NCBI GenBank assembly: GCA_910575775.1
Contig: CAJTEY010000001.1
Coordinates: 434,001-498,000, forward strand
Direction of reading: 5' to 3'
Source of the DNA: Lachnospiraceae bacterium
Lineage (GTDB): Bacteria > Bacillota > Clostridia > Lachnospirales > Lachnospiraceae
DNA length: 64,000 nt
Shown here: positions 8,552-17,543 of the stretch, one piece after another
How positions within the stretch are numbered: position 1 is the first letter of the stretch
How the letters are laid out: every line of letters starts with the position of its first letter
The notes under the pieces: generated by a model
Databases searched by the model: none
The model's input: only the letters and a program-made list of their open reading frames with translations
What the model was told of the DNA's origin: nothing
Position numbers and translations under genes: made by a program

Positions 8552-9304
8552 CTACTTTGCATATGGAACACTGTCTTCCGTAAAGCCATGCATCTTTAAC
8601 CAGGTTTCCGCCAACGGCATCTGCCACTCATAGTCAACGTCAACCCCTCCCCACTGTTTAATCGGGTAGATTTTCTGTCCCATCCAGCGCTGCGGTAAAA
8701 CGCCGTAATTTAAGTCCTCCAGGCATCTTGGTCTGACTACCGACAGACAGACATCCGCAAAATAGGTGTCTCCCTGCTCATCCCTGTCGCAGCTGATCTG
8801 CATATCTTTCGGATAGAGTTCAAACGGGATAAACGGATGTAACAGACCATCCTCACCGATCTTTCTTGCACGTACAGTAGAGTACATATTATATTTTGAC
8901 GCTGTGACGGCCGAGTCGTATTCCGGATGCTGCCGCAGAATCCGCACGCCCTCATCGATCTGTTCCGGCAATACGCAAGGCGCATTGCAGTGTAACAGCA
9001 CCATCATTTCTATGTCCTTTTTCAGTTCGTCTCTAATATATTTGTAACCATGTACGAAAGCGTCTTCGCCGTGAGCTTCCTTGGTGCACAGATATGCCGG
9101 ACGCTTGATGATATTTGCCCCCTGCTTCTCTCCAATGCGGATAATGTCGGGAGAATCCGTAGAAATATATACTTCGTCTACCTCCTTCGCACACATGGCA
9201 GCTAACAGCGGATACTCCATCAGCGCACGTCCCATTACAGGATACGTATTTTTTCCGGGAAACCCTATACTTCCCTGTCTTCCAATCAATAATGCAGCTA
9301 TCAT
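8552..9304 (-). CDS. second acylneuraminate cytidylyltransferase-like protein
   Basis: A 250-residue NeuA-like nucleotidyltransferase. It starts MIAALLIGRQGSIGFPGKNT, a variant of the ARGGSKGxxxKN loop, then has VYISTDSPDII, KRPAYLCTKEAHGEDAF and LLHCNAPCV in place of LLQPTSP. C-terminal residues WGGVDVDYEWQMPLAE match the family end. It is clearly distinct from the copy at 1823-2452. The Gly-Gly to Arg-Gln change and CNAPC substitution suggest a different sugar. It sits 11 bases ahead of a radical SAM gene. Probably activates a second sugar acid with CTP. Confidence 0.82.
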   Translation of the reverse strand: MIAALLIGRQGSIGFPGKNTYPVMGRALMEYPLLAAMCAKEVDEVYISTDSPDIIRIGEKQGANIIKRPAYLCTKEAHGEDAFVHGYKYIRDELKKDIEMMVLLHCNAPCVLPEQIDEGVRILRQHPEYDSAVTASKYNMYSTVRARKIGEDGLLHPFIPFELYPKDMQISCDRDEQGDTYFADVCLSVVRPRCLEDLNYGVLPQRWMGQKIYPIKQWGGVDVDYEWQMPLAETWLKMHGFTEDSVPYAK

Positions 9305-9367
9305 ACCTGTTTTCCCCCTTGTCTGTTCACTCTTCCCAATACTTCTATATATTCCATTCTCTCTGAC

Positions 9368-10399
9368 TTACTTAAGTAAAGTCTCCCGCAGTTCATCCAC
9401 GCTCTTATCCGCATGCTCATATCCGAAATAAATGGGCGCACACTTATGATGCTGTGTAACCCAATGACTGTTCGGAACCGCTGCCTCCACCTTTGCGATG
9501 ACATCTCCCAAGTCACCCGGTCCGAATACCTGCCCGGTTTCCTGCGTCAGCGGCGTATCAAACACGATATATTTGTAATACCCCGATACCATTCCATCAG
9601 GAAGTTTCACGCGGTTTTCAAAGATCTGATCGTACTTTTCCGCCAGACTCTTTTTCCATTCCAAAATCATAGGCAGGCGTTCCATCTGAACGATTCCCAA
9701 TGCCGCCGTAAACTCATTGATTCTGCAGTTAAATCCATTCTCCAGCTTATAGTAAACATGCCCGTCAATAACTTCCTTACCATAATTGCGGTATTTTTCA
9801 ACCCACTTAAGCAGTTCTGGATCTTTACTCACTACCATTCCACCGTCACCGAGAGGCATAGTCTTTGTCGCATAGAAGGAATATGCACCTGCAATTCCGT
9901 AATGGCCACCAGTCTTTCCGTTCCACCAGCCCCCATGTACATGGGCACAATCCTCAACCAAAGCAATTCCCCGCTCCTTGCAGTAGTTTGCGATCTCTTC
10001 AATCTCAAATGCAATATGCCCGCCAATGTGGACAACAATCACCGCTTTGGTTTCGTCGGTAACCTTCTTTTTCATATCCTCCAGACTCAGGCACAAATCT
10101 TCCTTGTTGCAATCGGCAAAAATAACGTTGCCGCCTGCCATCTGCACCGCTCTGGCATCCGCCCAAAAAGTGTTCGCGGGTACAATGACATCTTTTCCTC
10201 TGACATCGATATATTCCAGTATCGCAAGCAGCGCCGCTCCACCAGAGGCAACCGCTCTTGCACCAAGCCTGACATAGTCACCAAATTTTTCTTCAAAAGT
10301 TCTTTGCATTTTTCCCTCTGACCAGAAATTGGAATCAAAAATCTGCCGCTCCAATTCGTAAAACTTTTTTCTATATTCTTCTTCAAACGGAATTACCAT
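9368..10399 (-). CDS. DegT/DnrJ/EryC1/StrS aminotransferase
   Basis: A 343-residue PLP-dependent sugar aminotransferase. IVPANTFWADARA is the substrate/PLP segment, ALVEDCAHVHGG carries the Asp that contacts the PLP ring nitrogen, and SFYATKTMPLGDGGMV holds the Schiff-base Lys at about residue 179. Family proteins transfer an amino group from glutamate to a keto-sugar nucleotide. The length is slightly below the usual 360-400. The ATG at 10399 follows an AAGGGG site. Gene order places it just upstream of the second cytidylyltransferase. Substrate unknown. Confidence 0.85.
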   Translation of the reverse strand: MVIPFEEEYRKKFYELERQIFDSNFWSEGKMQRTFEEKFGDYVRLGARAVASGGAALLAILEYIDVRGKDVIVPANTFWADARAVQMAGGNVIFADCNKEDLCLSLEDMKKKVTDETKAVIVVHIGGHIAFEIEEIANYCKERGIALVEDCAHVHGGWWNGKTGGHYGIAGAYSFYATKTMPLGDGGMVVSKDPELLKWVEKYRNYGKEVIDGHVYYKLENGFNCRINEFTAALGIVQMERLPMILEWKKSLAEKYDQIFENRVKLPDGMVSGYYKYIVFDTPLTQETGQVFGPGDLGDVIAKVEAAVPNSHWVTQHHKCAPIYFGYEHADKSVDELRETLLK

Positions 10400-10404
10400 A
10401 TGTT

Positions 10405-11583
10405 TCAGCCCCTTTCCTGGTAAATTTTCTGAATGATCTGTTCCAGTATTTCATAAGATAATATTTCGGGAGTACCCTCCTCTTTGATAAATGCATGAAT
10501 ATATCTTTCTCTCATGCTATCCACAATCACATTCGCATACTCCCAGGGTTCCTCTTTACACTCCGTTATATCCATATTACAGACTCTCAAATCAAATATC
10601 TTATAGTTCGCATAAAGCCATCTATGATACAATCTATGATGGATCATACTATCATCCATCAATATCATGACAGGTTTCTTAAATAACATAGTATATGACA
10701 CTGCCGTTGACCATTGCATGATTACAAGCTTCGCCTTTGCCGTCAGTTCACAAGTCTGGTCAAACACAATTTCTCTTCCACCAAAATCCGCATTGCTGTA
10801 ATCTGTGTGCGGATGCCCCGCTATCACTACAGGCAGTCCATAATGCTCCTCCAGCTTTTCAAAAATTTTATTCCTCTTCTGACTATGTTCTTGCGGGTTT
10901 TCCCTCCAGGGATCTGTATATCCGAACATTACGCTGTCTATATCAACCAGCCCAAATCCAGAATCAACATATAAAATTAATTCCTCGCTTGCAGAAATCC
11001 CCTTCCTTTCAGATTCCAGATATCTGTCATAGTCTCCTGTATGAATATAATACATTCTTTCCTCATCTACATTTTTCGGCGGGACCGACAGACACTGGTG
11101 TGTGTTCAAAATATAATAATCCGCAATATCTTCTGCATGCCTGGACTTGCTATTTTTACACAAAAGCTTTTTCATCTCAGAACGGATAAGACCCCCAAAA
11201 CTGTTTGTTCTTTTCGGCCAATCCTTTTTCGGAATTTCAGCCGAACCATACTCCAGAGATCCTGTGCTCCAGTACATAATGGCTGTACAATTCCACCGTT
11301 TCAGTTCAAGCAGCAATTCTCCCGCTATATTAACTGTCAGGATAAAAACAGCGCCTGCATTTCCTGCAATTTCTTTTATCGTATCCTGCGGGCTCAGCTC
11401 TCGTAAATTGCCTCCTTGATAATACCCTTGTGGTATTTCCACCCGACTATATCGGCCTGCATCTATGTTCCATGCTTCTACCGCATATCCTTTCGTTTTC
11501 AGATACGCGCATCCAAATCTTTGGTAGTCTCTGTTGGTAAAGCTTCTATTGAGACAAAAAATAACTTTATATGTTCTTTTCAC
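10405..11583 (-). CDS. putative surface-glycan transferase of unknown family
   Basis: A 392-residue cytoplasmic protein I cannot place firmly. The second half, VVIAGHPHTDYSN followed by TAKAKLVIMQWSTAVSYTMLFKKPVMILM, resembles the C-domain of GT-B enzymes such as CDP-glycerol transferases and polysialyltransferases, where a His and a Ser/Thr-rich turn bind the nucleotide. The N-half has no clear motif. The start is GTG at 11583 behind GGAGG. It lies between two nonulosonate-type genes, five bases ahead of the DegT gene. A CMP-sugar-dependent transferase is a reasonable guess given the neighbouring cytidylyltransferases. Confidence 0.6.
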   Translation of the reverse strand: MKRTYKVIFCLNRSFTNRDYQRFGCAYLKTKGYAVEAWNIDAGRYSRVEIPQGYYQGGNLRELSPQDTIKEIAGNAGAVFILTVNIAGELLLELKRWNCTAIMYWSTGSLEYGSAEIPKKDWPKRTNSFGGLIRSEMKKLLCKNSKSRHAEDIADYYILNTHQCLSVPPKNVDEERMYYIHTGDYDRYLESERKGISASEELILYVDSGFGLVDIDSVMFGYTDPWRENPQEHSQKRNKIFEKLEEHYGLPVVIAGHPHTDYSNADFGGREIVFDQTCELTAKAKLVIMQWSTAVSYTMLFKKPVMILMDDSMIHHRLYHRWLYANYKIFDLRVCNMDITECKEEPWEYANVIVDSMRERYIHAFIKEEGTPEILSYEILEQIIQKIYQERG

Positions 11584-11605
11584 AACTTTACCGGCCTCCT
11601 GCAGC

Positions 11606-13312
11606 TTATATAAAATCTTTGGATTTAATCTGTTCTAACCGTTCCATCAGTTTATTAAATTTACTTACTCTGCACTGAGGACAATATTTACTGCAAAATC
11701 CGGCATCCCTAACGGTCTGCATCTGTCTTAGCCGCTCTTCCCCCAGCCATATTTCACGGAAATTTTTGTCATTTATATTGCCGATCGGTTTTACCCAGTC
11801 ATAGATATTCAAGCGGCCGCACAGATACACACTTCCATCCCCTGATATAATACTGGTGATGCTGTTTGTAACACAGGGCAAATCACTGTTCCCGGAATCT
11901 GCATTTTCTTTCATACCGTCTATAATTACGCCAAAAGCAGAGTTCTGATAAAACTTCAAAAAGGAAAGATCCAAGTCTATCACGGACAAATCTTCACAGT
12001 CTACCACCGGCCTGCACTGAATATAAGAAGCGCCGCTCTCCCTCACGCGCATTACCAGCGGTTCAATCTGAGAAATATTTTTATTTGTCACCACATATCC
12101 CACACCAACAGTCTGACAGTGCTTTGCATAGTGGGCAATGTCCGATATCACTCTCTCAAAACAGTCAACTCCTTTTAATTCAGCATATTCCTCCGCTGTC
12201 GACGCATCCAGACTGACTCTGATCCATTCAAACTCCTTAAGAAGCTCCTGGTCAAGCGTAACTGTACCATTTGTAATCAGTCCCAAAGCCAGTCCCTTCT
12301 TCTTCGCATAAGAAACCACCTCAGAAAAACCCGCGTACAGTGTCGGTTCTCCTCCACCTTCCAGAGTGATTCCTTTGGTGCCTCCGGCCGCCAGATCATC
12401 AAATAATGCCTTGATCGTTCCCATACTTAACTCAGCGTCTTTTCCCTGTCTTGACCTCAGATCATTGTCGGAGCAATAGACGCAGCGCAGGTTACAGGTA
12501 TTTGTCAGCGTCATTTCAACGCTGATCGGGTATGAAAAATCCGACTTTTCACGCTTCAAAAGACTATGTACCTTGTCGGGATGCAGGAATAGCTTTTCAA
12601 TTCCGACTTCTTTTGCCGGTGCGTCCAGATTGTAACGGCTCAATATTTTATGCGCATCCAGATATGCACATATGCCAGCGTTAGTAATTTCATCTATATT
12701 GCCAGCCACTTCCTGAATCACTTCCAGGTCCTTTTCTGTTTCCAGACATAATCGGTATCCTTTTCTTTTTTCGCACAGATTTTTCTTCAATACATAAAAC
12801 TGACTCTCGTTTTGCCTGATAAAATAGGAAAATGTCTCCCGTTGATTCGTATTTAGTTCCCTCCGATTTAGTTCAAGTATGAACTGCGTGCGGAACACCT
12901 CACATCCTGTTCCCCACAGAACTCCCTTGTTATGCTCGTTATATGAATAGTCAAAGTTACCATCCACATGCTCTCTATATAGGGCATCCATTTTCTCCAG
13001 ATCAACGAACGGATAATTAGCAAATATGCGCACAAAATGATCAGCCTCAGAAAGCAGAGCCGAACCGCATACCCGATCCAATACGTCTCTGTAATCGCCC
13101 CTGTATACTTTAATTTTCTCCTTTTGTGCAATTTCCTCAAAAACCGTATCTTCTTCCCTTTTCGACGTTGCAATAATAATTTCATACGCAGGCTTACTTT
13201 TTATCCTGTGAATCAAGTACGAAACAACATCGACACCGTTGATCTGTCCCAGATACCTTTCCTTATAACCTCCGATGTTAGAAACCTGCAAAACGATCGT
13301 AATTTTGTCCAC
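11606..13312 (-). CDS. SpsF-like cytidylyltransferase fused to radical SAM-SPASM enzyme
   Basis: A 568-residue two-domain protein. Residues 1-210 match SpsF/CMP-KDO-type nucleotidyltransferases: YKVYRGD-type segment VYRGDYRDVLDR, VRIFANYPFVD in place of VRITADCPLID, and WGTGCEVF. The N-terminal nucleotide loop is degenerate (VLQVSNIGGYKERYLG instead of IQARMGSTRLPGK), so catalysis may be altered. Residues 260-560 form a radical SAM domain with CNLRCVYC (Cys 273, 277, 280), TLEGGGEPTLY, LGLITNGT, and a SPASM tail (VYLCGRL, FCSKYCPQCR). The start is GTG at 13312 with an AAAGG site. The fusion ties sugar activation to radical chemistry on one substrate (inference). Confidence 0.85.
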   Translation of the reverse strand: MDKITIVLQVSNIGGYKERYLGQINGVDVVSYLIHRIKSKPAYEIIIATSKREEDTVFEEIAQKEKIKVYRGDYRDVLDRVCGSALLSEADHFVRIFANYPFVDLEKMDALYREHVDGNFDYSYNEHNKGVLWGTGCEVFRTQFILELNRRELNTNQRETFSYFIRQNESQFYVLKKNLCEKRKGYRLCLETEKDLEVIQEVAGNIDEITNAGICAYLDAHKILSRYNLDAPAKEVGIEKLFLHPDKVHSLLKREKSDFSYPISVEMTLTNTCNLRCVYCSDNDLRSRQGKDAELSMGTIKALFDDLAAGGTKGITLEGGGEPTLYAGFSEVVSYAKKKGLALGLITNGTVTLDQELLKEFEWIRVSLDASTAEEYAELKGVDCFERVISDIAHYAKHCQTVGVGYVVTNKNISQIEPLVMRVRESGASYIQCRPVVDCEDLSVIDLDLSFLKFYQNSAFGVIIDGMKENADSGNSDLPCVTNSITSIISGDGSVYLCGRLNIYDWVKPIGNINDKNFREIWLGEERLRQMQTVRDAGFCSKYCPQCRVSKFNKLMERLEQIKSKDFI

Positions 13313-13344
13313 TTTTGCTTACCTTTCCTATATAATCATTCATA

Positions 13345-14365
13345 CTATTGGATACTGTTATGTGCCACACAGTTACGGCACACCTTGCATAGTGACTTAT
13401 TTAGAATAGAATTTCTCAACCCCTTCATCTTGTCACTGTTCCACGCCTGTACAAGATCTATTTCCATGATATTGCCTATGGGCATGTAGTACCCGTAATT
13501 ATTGCAGCACGGAAAAATATCACCATTATAATTAATCAGAATCTCCCGGAACGGATTCAGACATTGAAAATCTATTTCTGGAAGCGGAAGCTCCTCCGGC
13601 TCCTTGAGCACATTCCAATCTTTGTAGTCAATCAGGCACTGATAATCAATAATGTCTACTTTATCCTTCCATTTCTCAAAAAATTCTTCCTGCTCATACT
13701 TGTTCTCTTCCTGCATGACATAGCTCACCCGGACAATCGGCAGAACAGAATTACGCCACTTTTTCAGCTCCAGCAGGCGGTTCAGATTCCCTTCCACCCG
13801 TGCCAGTTGCCCCCCTTATCTTTTTATAGGTGGCATCCTGTGCTGCATCCAGCGACACATACACTCTCTCAAACTGGATATCAATTAGGTAGTTTGCAAT
13901 GTCTTCCGTTAAGTTATAGCCATTTGTCATCAAAAAACAATCTAAGGTATCTGTAGATTTCATCTTTCCGAGTATCTTCTTGATATCAGGATGGATCAGA
14001 CATTCGGCAGATGCGCCCACAAAAATAGATGGAATGTTATGCTCCTGACACTGGGATATGATACGATCCACAATCTCATCTGATATGTTTACTTTCTCTT
14101 CTGTCGTGAAAAAATTTCTTGTACACATCTTGCACTTCATGTTACAATAGGAATTCGTTTCAAAAACAACATAAAGCGGCGCTTTCGGAATCTCCTTTAA
14201 CGCCGACGCAGCGTTCCATCTTTCCCGGTACTTTCTGAATGCGTCTCCATGGATGCTTTCCAGTGTTTTCTCTACATTTGTAAACTCATAGTGTAATAAC
14301 TGGTGATTGTCTAACACCTTCGTCACATTTTCATTGACTATTCTTTCACCCTTAAACTGATCCAT
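13345..14365 (-). pseudogene. radical SAM-SPASM protein, frameshifted at a G6 tract
   Basis: From the ATG at 14365 the frame encodes the radical SAM core with CNMKCKMC (Cys 74, 78, 81), LMTNGYNL and YVSLDAAQDATYKKIRG. It then runs out of frame at six Gs (13810-13815) to a stop at 13751. One G fewer gives the natural continuation RGQLARVEGNLNRLLELKK, and that frame runs to 13345 with the SPASM end (FPCCNNYGY, GNIMEIDLVQAWNS, CKVCRNC). Rejoined, the protein would be about 340 residues. Both halves look undamaged, so this is a recent or reversible event, or a sequencing error. It is the third radical SAM-SPASM gene of this cassette. Confidence 0.82.
13810..13815 (-). repeat. G6 tract at the radical SAM frameshift point
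   Basis: Six Cs on the plus strand (six Gs in the coding strand) mark the exact switch of reading frame. Five Gs would restore one open frame. The tract is short, so a single fixed indel or read error is as likely as true phase variation. Confidence 0.6.
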
Positions 14366-14409
14366 ATCTCATCATCCTTCCGCCTTCATATTGTTTGCAA
14401 AACCACACC

Positions 14410-15837
14410 TTACAACTCATCAATCACATCCCTGATAGACAAAATGGGACAATTCATCTTTTTACACAAATCGTTTCTGATGGAATCGTAGTAAAACACC
14501 GAAGTAACCACAATGGCATCCACTTCTTCCAATGGATCACTGCTCTTTACTACTTTACAGTCCGTAAAAAGCCAGTCAGCATTTTGATCAATAGCATACG
14601 CCGCTTCCACAGACGAGGACTCCAGCTCTTTGAGAAGTGCCTGCCCCACCTGGCTCATTCCATAAATGGCAATTCTCCTGTAACCACATTTTTCAAGATA
14701 CGCAGCCGGCGATCTTCCCTCCTGCTTCGCCAGCACCCATCTGCTCATCAAGGAAAACAGTTCAAAATATTTTTCTTCGTTTTCCTTTGCTTTCCTGTAT
14801 CTATACTGCGCATATGCCAGTTCCACCGAACCATCCTCGCTCCAGACCGCTTCCTGACAGTCTTTCACATATTTGATTCCCCCCGACGATGCAAGCCATT
14901 CCTCGTCTTTATAAGAACTGTTTTTGTATACTTCCAGATTATTTCCATTACAAATCTGTGCTCCCATCATGTACTTAAACAAATACTTTACGCATCGGTT
15001 CTCCCTGCAAAACTCTTCATTCCCTATATCTAAATGGTGAAATGACGCCAGTTCTTCAAAGGCTGTCTGAAATACTTGAAAATCTTTTTTACTGCAAAGC
15101 TCTCCCCGAAAGGCTTTCCTGTAAACGTCTATATGTCTGAACTTGATCTGCTCCAAATATGTGAGCCGTATTTCTTCCACCTCGCGCCGCTTCAGCTCAT
15201 CACTGTAAAGTTGTGTCCACTGTCCCGGGAAAATCCGATACGCGATCAGATATTCATGCAGATAAAAAATTTTACCAACAGTCAACATTTTTAACTGCAG
15301 GCTATAATCCTCTGCATAGGAATAGTTCTCATACCAAATATCATGTTCCAGCATTGCCTTCTTTCTAATCATGAAAGAAGAGTGCGGAAAAATATCCACA
15401 TATGTCTCGACAAACGCCACCTCATCGGGTGTATCAGCTGGCGCCATCGCCTCATCCTTCACCACTTTATCACTCATATTCTGCATTGCCGTTCCAAGCA
15501 GAACCACATCTGGATGGTCATCCAGATACTTCACCTGTTTTTCAAAGCGGGTCGGATAGCTGATATCGTCATGGTCTGTTCTGGCTATGTATTCACCTTT
15601 CGCTATGGATATCCCGTAATTAAGGTTTGCGCTTTGTCCTTTGTTCTCCTTGTTGTCAATGAAAATGATTCTGGGATCATCAAATTTCCTGATCACCTCG
15701 GCGCTTCTGTCCCTGGAACAGTCATTGATTATAATAAATTCCCAATCCGTAAATGTCTGGTCAATAATGCTTTGTATCGTTTCTCCCACATATTGTTCAC
15801 AGTTATATACAGACATGACAACAGATACTTTGCACAT
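14410..15837 (-). CDS. GT2 glycosyltransferase with C-terminal Rossmann-like domain
   Basis: A 475-residue protein. Residues 1-230 are a GT-A family 2 transferase: VSVVMSVYNCEQYVGETI, WEFIIINDCSRDRS, and the metal/donor motif ARTDHDDIS. The last 110 residues (ACGYRRIAIYGMSQVGQALLKEL-like start, DQNADWLFTDCKV, VDAIVVTSVFYYDSI) form a small Rossmann-like domain. The same domain appears as the main part of the next gene upstream (15869-16354). The GT domain should add a sugar to a lipid-linked or protein-linked glycan at the inner face of the membrane. The tail may bind a nucleotide or regulate (inference). Confidence 0.85.
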   Translation of the reverse strand: MCKVSVVMSVYNCEQYVGETIQSIIDQTFTDWEFIIINDCSRDRSAEVIRKFDDPRIIFIDNKENKGQSANLNYGISIAKGEYIARTDHDDISYPTRFEKQVKYLDDHPDVVLLGTAMQNMSDKVVKDEAMAPADTPDEVAFVETYVDIFPHSSFMIRKKAMLEHDIWYENYSYAEDYSLQLKMLTVGKIFYLHEYLIAYRIFPGQWTQLYSDELKRREVEEIRLTYLEQIKFRHIDVYRKAFRGELCSKKDFQVFQTAFEELASFHHLDIGNEEFCRENRCVKYLFKYMMGAQICNGNNLEVYKNSSYKDEEWLASSGGIKYVKDCQEAVWSEDGSVELAYAQYRYRKAKENEEKYFELFSLMSRWVLAKQEGRSPAAYLEKCGYRRIAIYGMSQVGQALLKELESSSVEAAYAIDQNADWLFTDCKVVKSSDPLEEVDAIVVTSVFYYDSIRNDLCKKMNCPILSIRDVIDEL

Positions 15838-15868
15838 ATTTTATCTCCTCAAACAGCTTCCCCGGCTG

Positions 15869-16354
15869 CTATGATAAATCCGCTCCATACAGCACCTCTT
15901 CTAAAGAAACAATCGGGTATGACACCTTCTGGGAAAGTTCTTCCTCAATACTCTCAAAATAAAACACCGGCGTTACCACAATTGCATCCACATCCTCAAA
16001 TTCCTCATCTGGTGTAATCACCTTACAATCCGCAAAAATGTGGTCCGCATTTCTGTCAATTCCATAAGCAACTTCTATCCCACTATTTTTCAGTTCATTT
16101 AGGAGTGACATTCCCATATAGTGCATTCCGTAAATTGCAATCTTTTTATAATCTTTTCTCTTAAAATAGGCGGCCATGTCTTTTCCATCCTGTTTTAATC
16201 GCAGCCAGTCATTTGTTATCATATATAAGGACAAATGCTTCTCCGACATCTCCTGTGATTTGTTGACATTCTTTAACATAAAATTTCCAACAATACCGGC
16301 TCCTGCCATAAAACTGGCCACGAATGCCGCAACTGTGCATACTGCTTTTTTCAT
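15869..16354 (-). CDS. membrane-anchored protein with stand-alone Rossmann-like domain
   Basis: A 161-residue protein. It begins MKKAVCTVAAFVASFMAGAG, a single hydrophobic N-terminal segment (residues 4-27) that should act as a membrane anchor. The remainder (YKKIAIYGMHYMGMSLLNEL, GIDRNADHIFADCKV, VDAIVVTPVFYFESIEEEL) is clearly homologous to the C-terminal domain of the adjacent GT2. A glycine loop and beta-alpha order suggest nucleotide or sugar-nucleotide binding, without catalytic residues I recognise. The start at 16354 keeps the anchor at the N-terminus; earlier ATGs add residues out of character. Function unknown. Confidence 0.68.
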   Translation of the reverse strand: MKKAVCTVAAFVASFMAGAGIVGNFMLKNVNKSQEMSEKHLSLYMITNDWLRLKQDGKDMAAYFKRKDYKKIAIYGMHYMGMSLLNELKNSGIEVAYGIDRNADHIFADCKVITPDEEFEDVDAIVVTPVFYFESIEEELSQKVSYPIVSLEEVLYGADLS

Positions 16355-16379
16355 AAATTCGCTTCTCTCTTTCTCTGAT

Positions 16380-17504
16380 TTAAGTGTTTGTAAGCCGGCT
16401 GATAAAATGCTCCAGCGAGTAAAACAAATCATTTTCCGTCACAGGTTTTTCTGCCGTCATAGCATCCATAAAGGCAATTTCTTCACTCTCGTTATCCAGA
16501 TGGATCTCCACGGTTTTCTGCTCCCACGTTTCTGTATCAATGACTAAGATTCTGTTCTCATAACAGACAGGAAGGTATAAATTTCTGCCGTCAAATTCAT
16601 AGCACATGTAATGCCACTTTAAATCGTATGCCGCAATATCTCCCACAGAAAGCGCAATCTTTTCGATCCGGTATTCTGCATCCATCAAATACAAATAAGA
16701 GGAAGCGGCAAGCATAATAATGACTTTGTCCTTAGTGCTGACAAGTCCCACCGGGCAGGCGTCACCCTCCTCGTTCTCTGTTTCCATCCCGCCATATCCC
16801 AGATCGACATCTATTTTCTTTAAGTCATTCTCCTCCGGCTCCCACTCAAATAGTTCTGCACGGGAACGATCCAGCAGGATATACTTCCCCTCCAGTCTGG
16901 TTATCCCTGCAAATTTCTTATTTTCGCTGCAAACTCTGACAGGTCTGATACTGCTGTCAATGTTGCTGTATTTTAAAATATAATTGTTAGTTAAAAGATA
17001 AGTCTCACCGCTGTCGATTTCATAGTCTTTCACCAGGGCAAACATTTTTTCCGTAAAATCTTCTTTATATTTCTGGTACAGTTCTTCCTTCCATGAGATA
17101 GCAGTTATCTCAAAATTCTCTTTATTCGCTCTTATGACCCCCGGGTATTCCATTGGGAGTATAATTACGTTCTCACCAGCTTCATACATCCCTCCACATC
17201 GAAACAGATTTCTGCCCCTCTCATGCAGTTTAGGAAGAGGAAGATATATGAATTTCTGTTCCGACAGATCATACACAGCAATGTCGTCTTCCATGCACGG
17301 GGAACACCAGACCCGTCCGTCCGATACCAATACATCCTCATACAAATCTTGTCCCACCCGGCTCCTCTTTTCACTCATACGGATAAAACACGTTGTGTCT
17401 GTTGACAAATCAATGCTGATAATGCCATTCAAATATCCGGGAACCAGATATAAGGTTTCTCCTTTTTTTGCGATACCTCGAATAACCAGTTTTATATCCA
17501 TCAT
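16380..17504 (-). CDS. beta-propeller-like protein of unknown function
   Basis: A 374-residue protein made of repeated short beta-strand blocks such as GETLYLVPGYLNGIISIDLST, DGRVWCSPCMEDDIAVYDLS, RLEGKYILLDRSRAELFEWEP and DGRNLYLPVCYENRILVIDTET. The spacing of about 45-50 residues and the final aromatic-Asp strands suggest a WD40/Kelch-like propeller. No signal peptide or membrane segment is visible. It lies between a DegT aminotransferase and the Rossmann protein and is probably co-transcribed. Propellers often serve as binding platforms. Its partner or ligand is not evident. Confidence 0.6.
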   Translation of the reverse strand: MMDIKLVIRGIAKKGETLYLVPGYLNGIISIDLSTDTTCFIRMSEKRSRVGQDLYEDVLVSDGRVWCSPCMEDDIAVYDLSEQKFIYLPLPKLHERGRNLFRCGGMYEAGENVIILPMEYPGVIRANKENFEITAISWKEELYQKYKEDFTEKMFALVKDYEIDSGETYLLTNNYILKYSNIDSSIRPVRVCSENKKFAGITRLEGKYILLDRSRAELFEWEPEENDLKKIDVDLGYGGMETENEEGDACPVGLVSTKDKVIIMLAASSYLYLMDAEYRIEKIALSVGDIAAYDLKWHYMCYEFDGRNLYLPVCYENRILVIDTETWEQKTVEIHLDNESEEIAFMDAMTAEKPVTENDLFYSLEHFISRLTNT

Positions 17505-17543
17505 GCTGTCCTGTTTTATCCCTCACAATATCAGCCAGGCAGA

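Noticed and set aside
9413..10321. Plus-strand frame of about 300 codons opposite the DegT gene
   Set aside because: Shadow of a clear aminotransferase; no motif or ribosome-binding site of its own.
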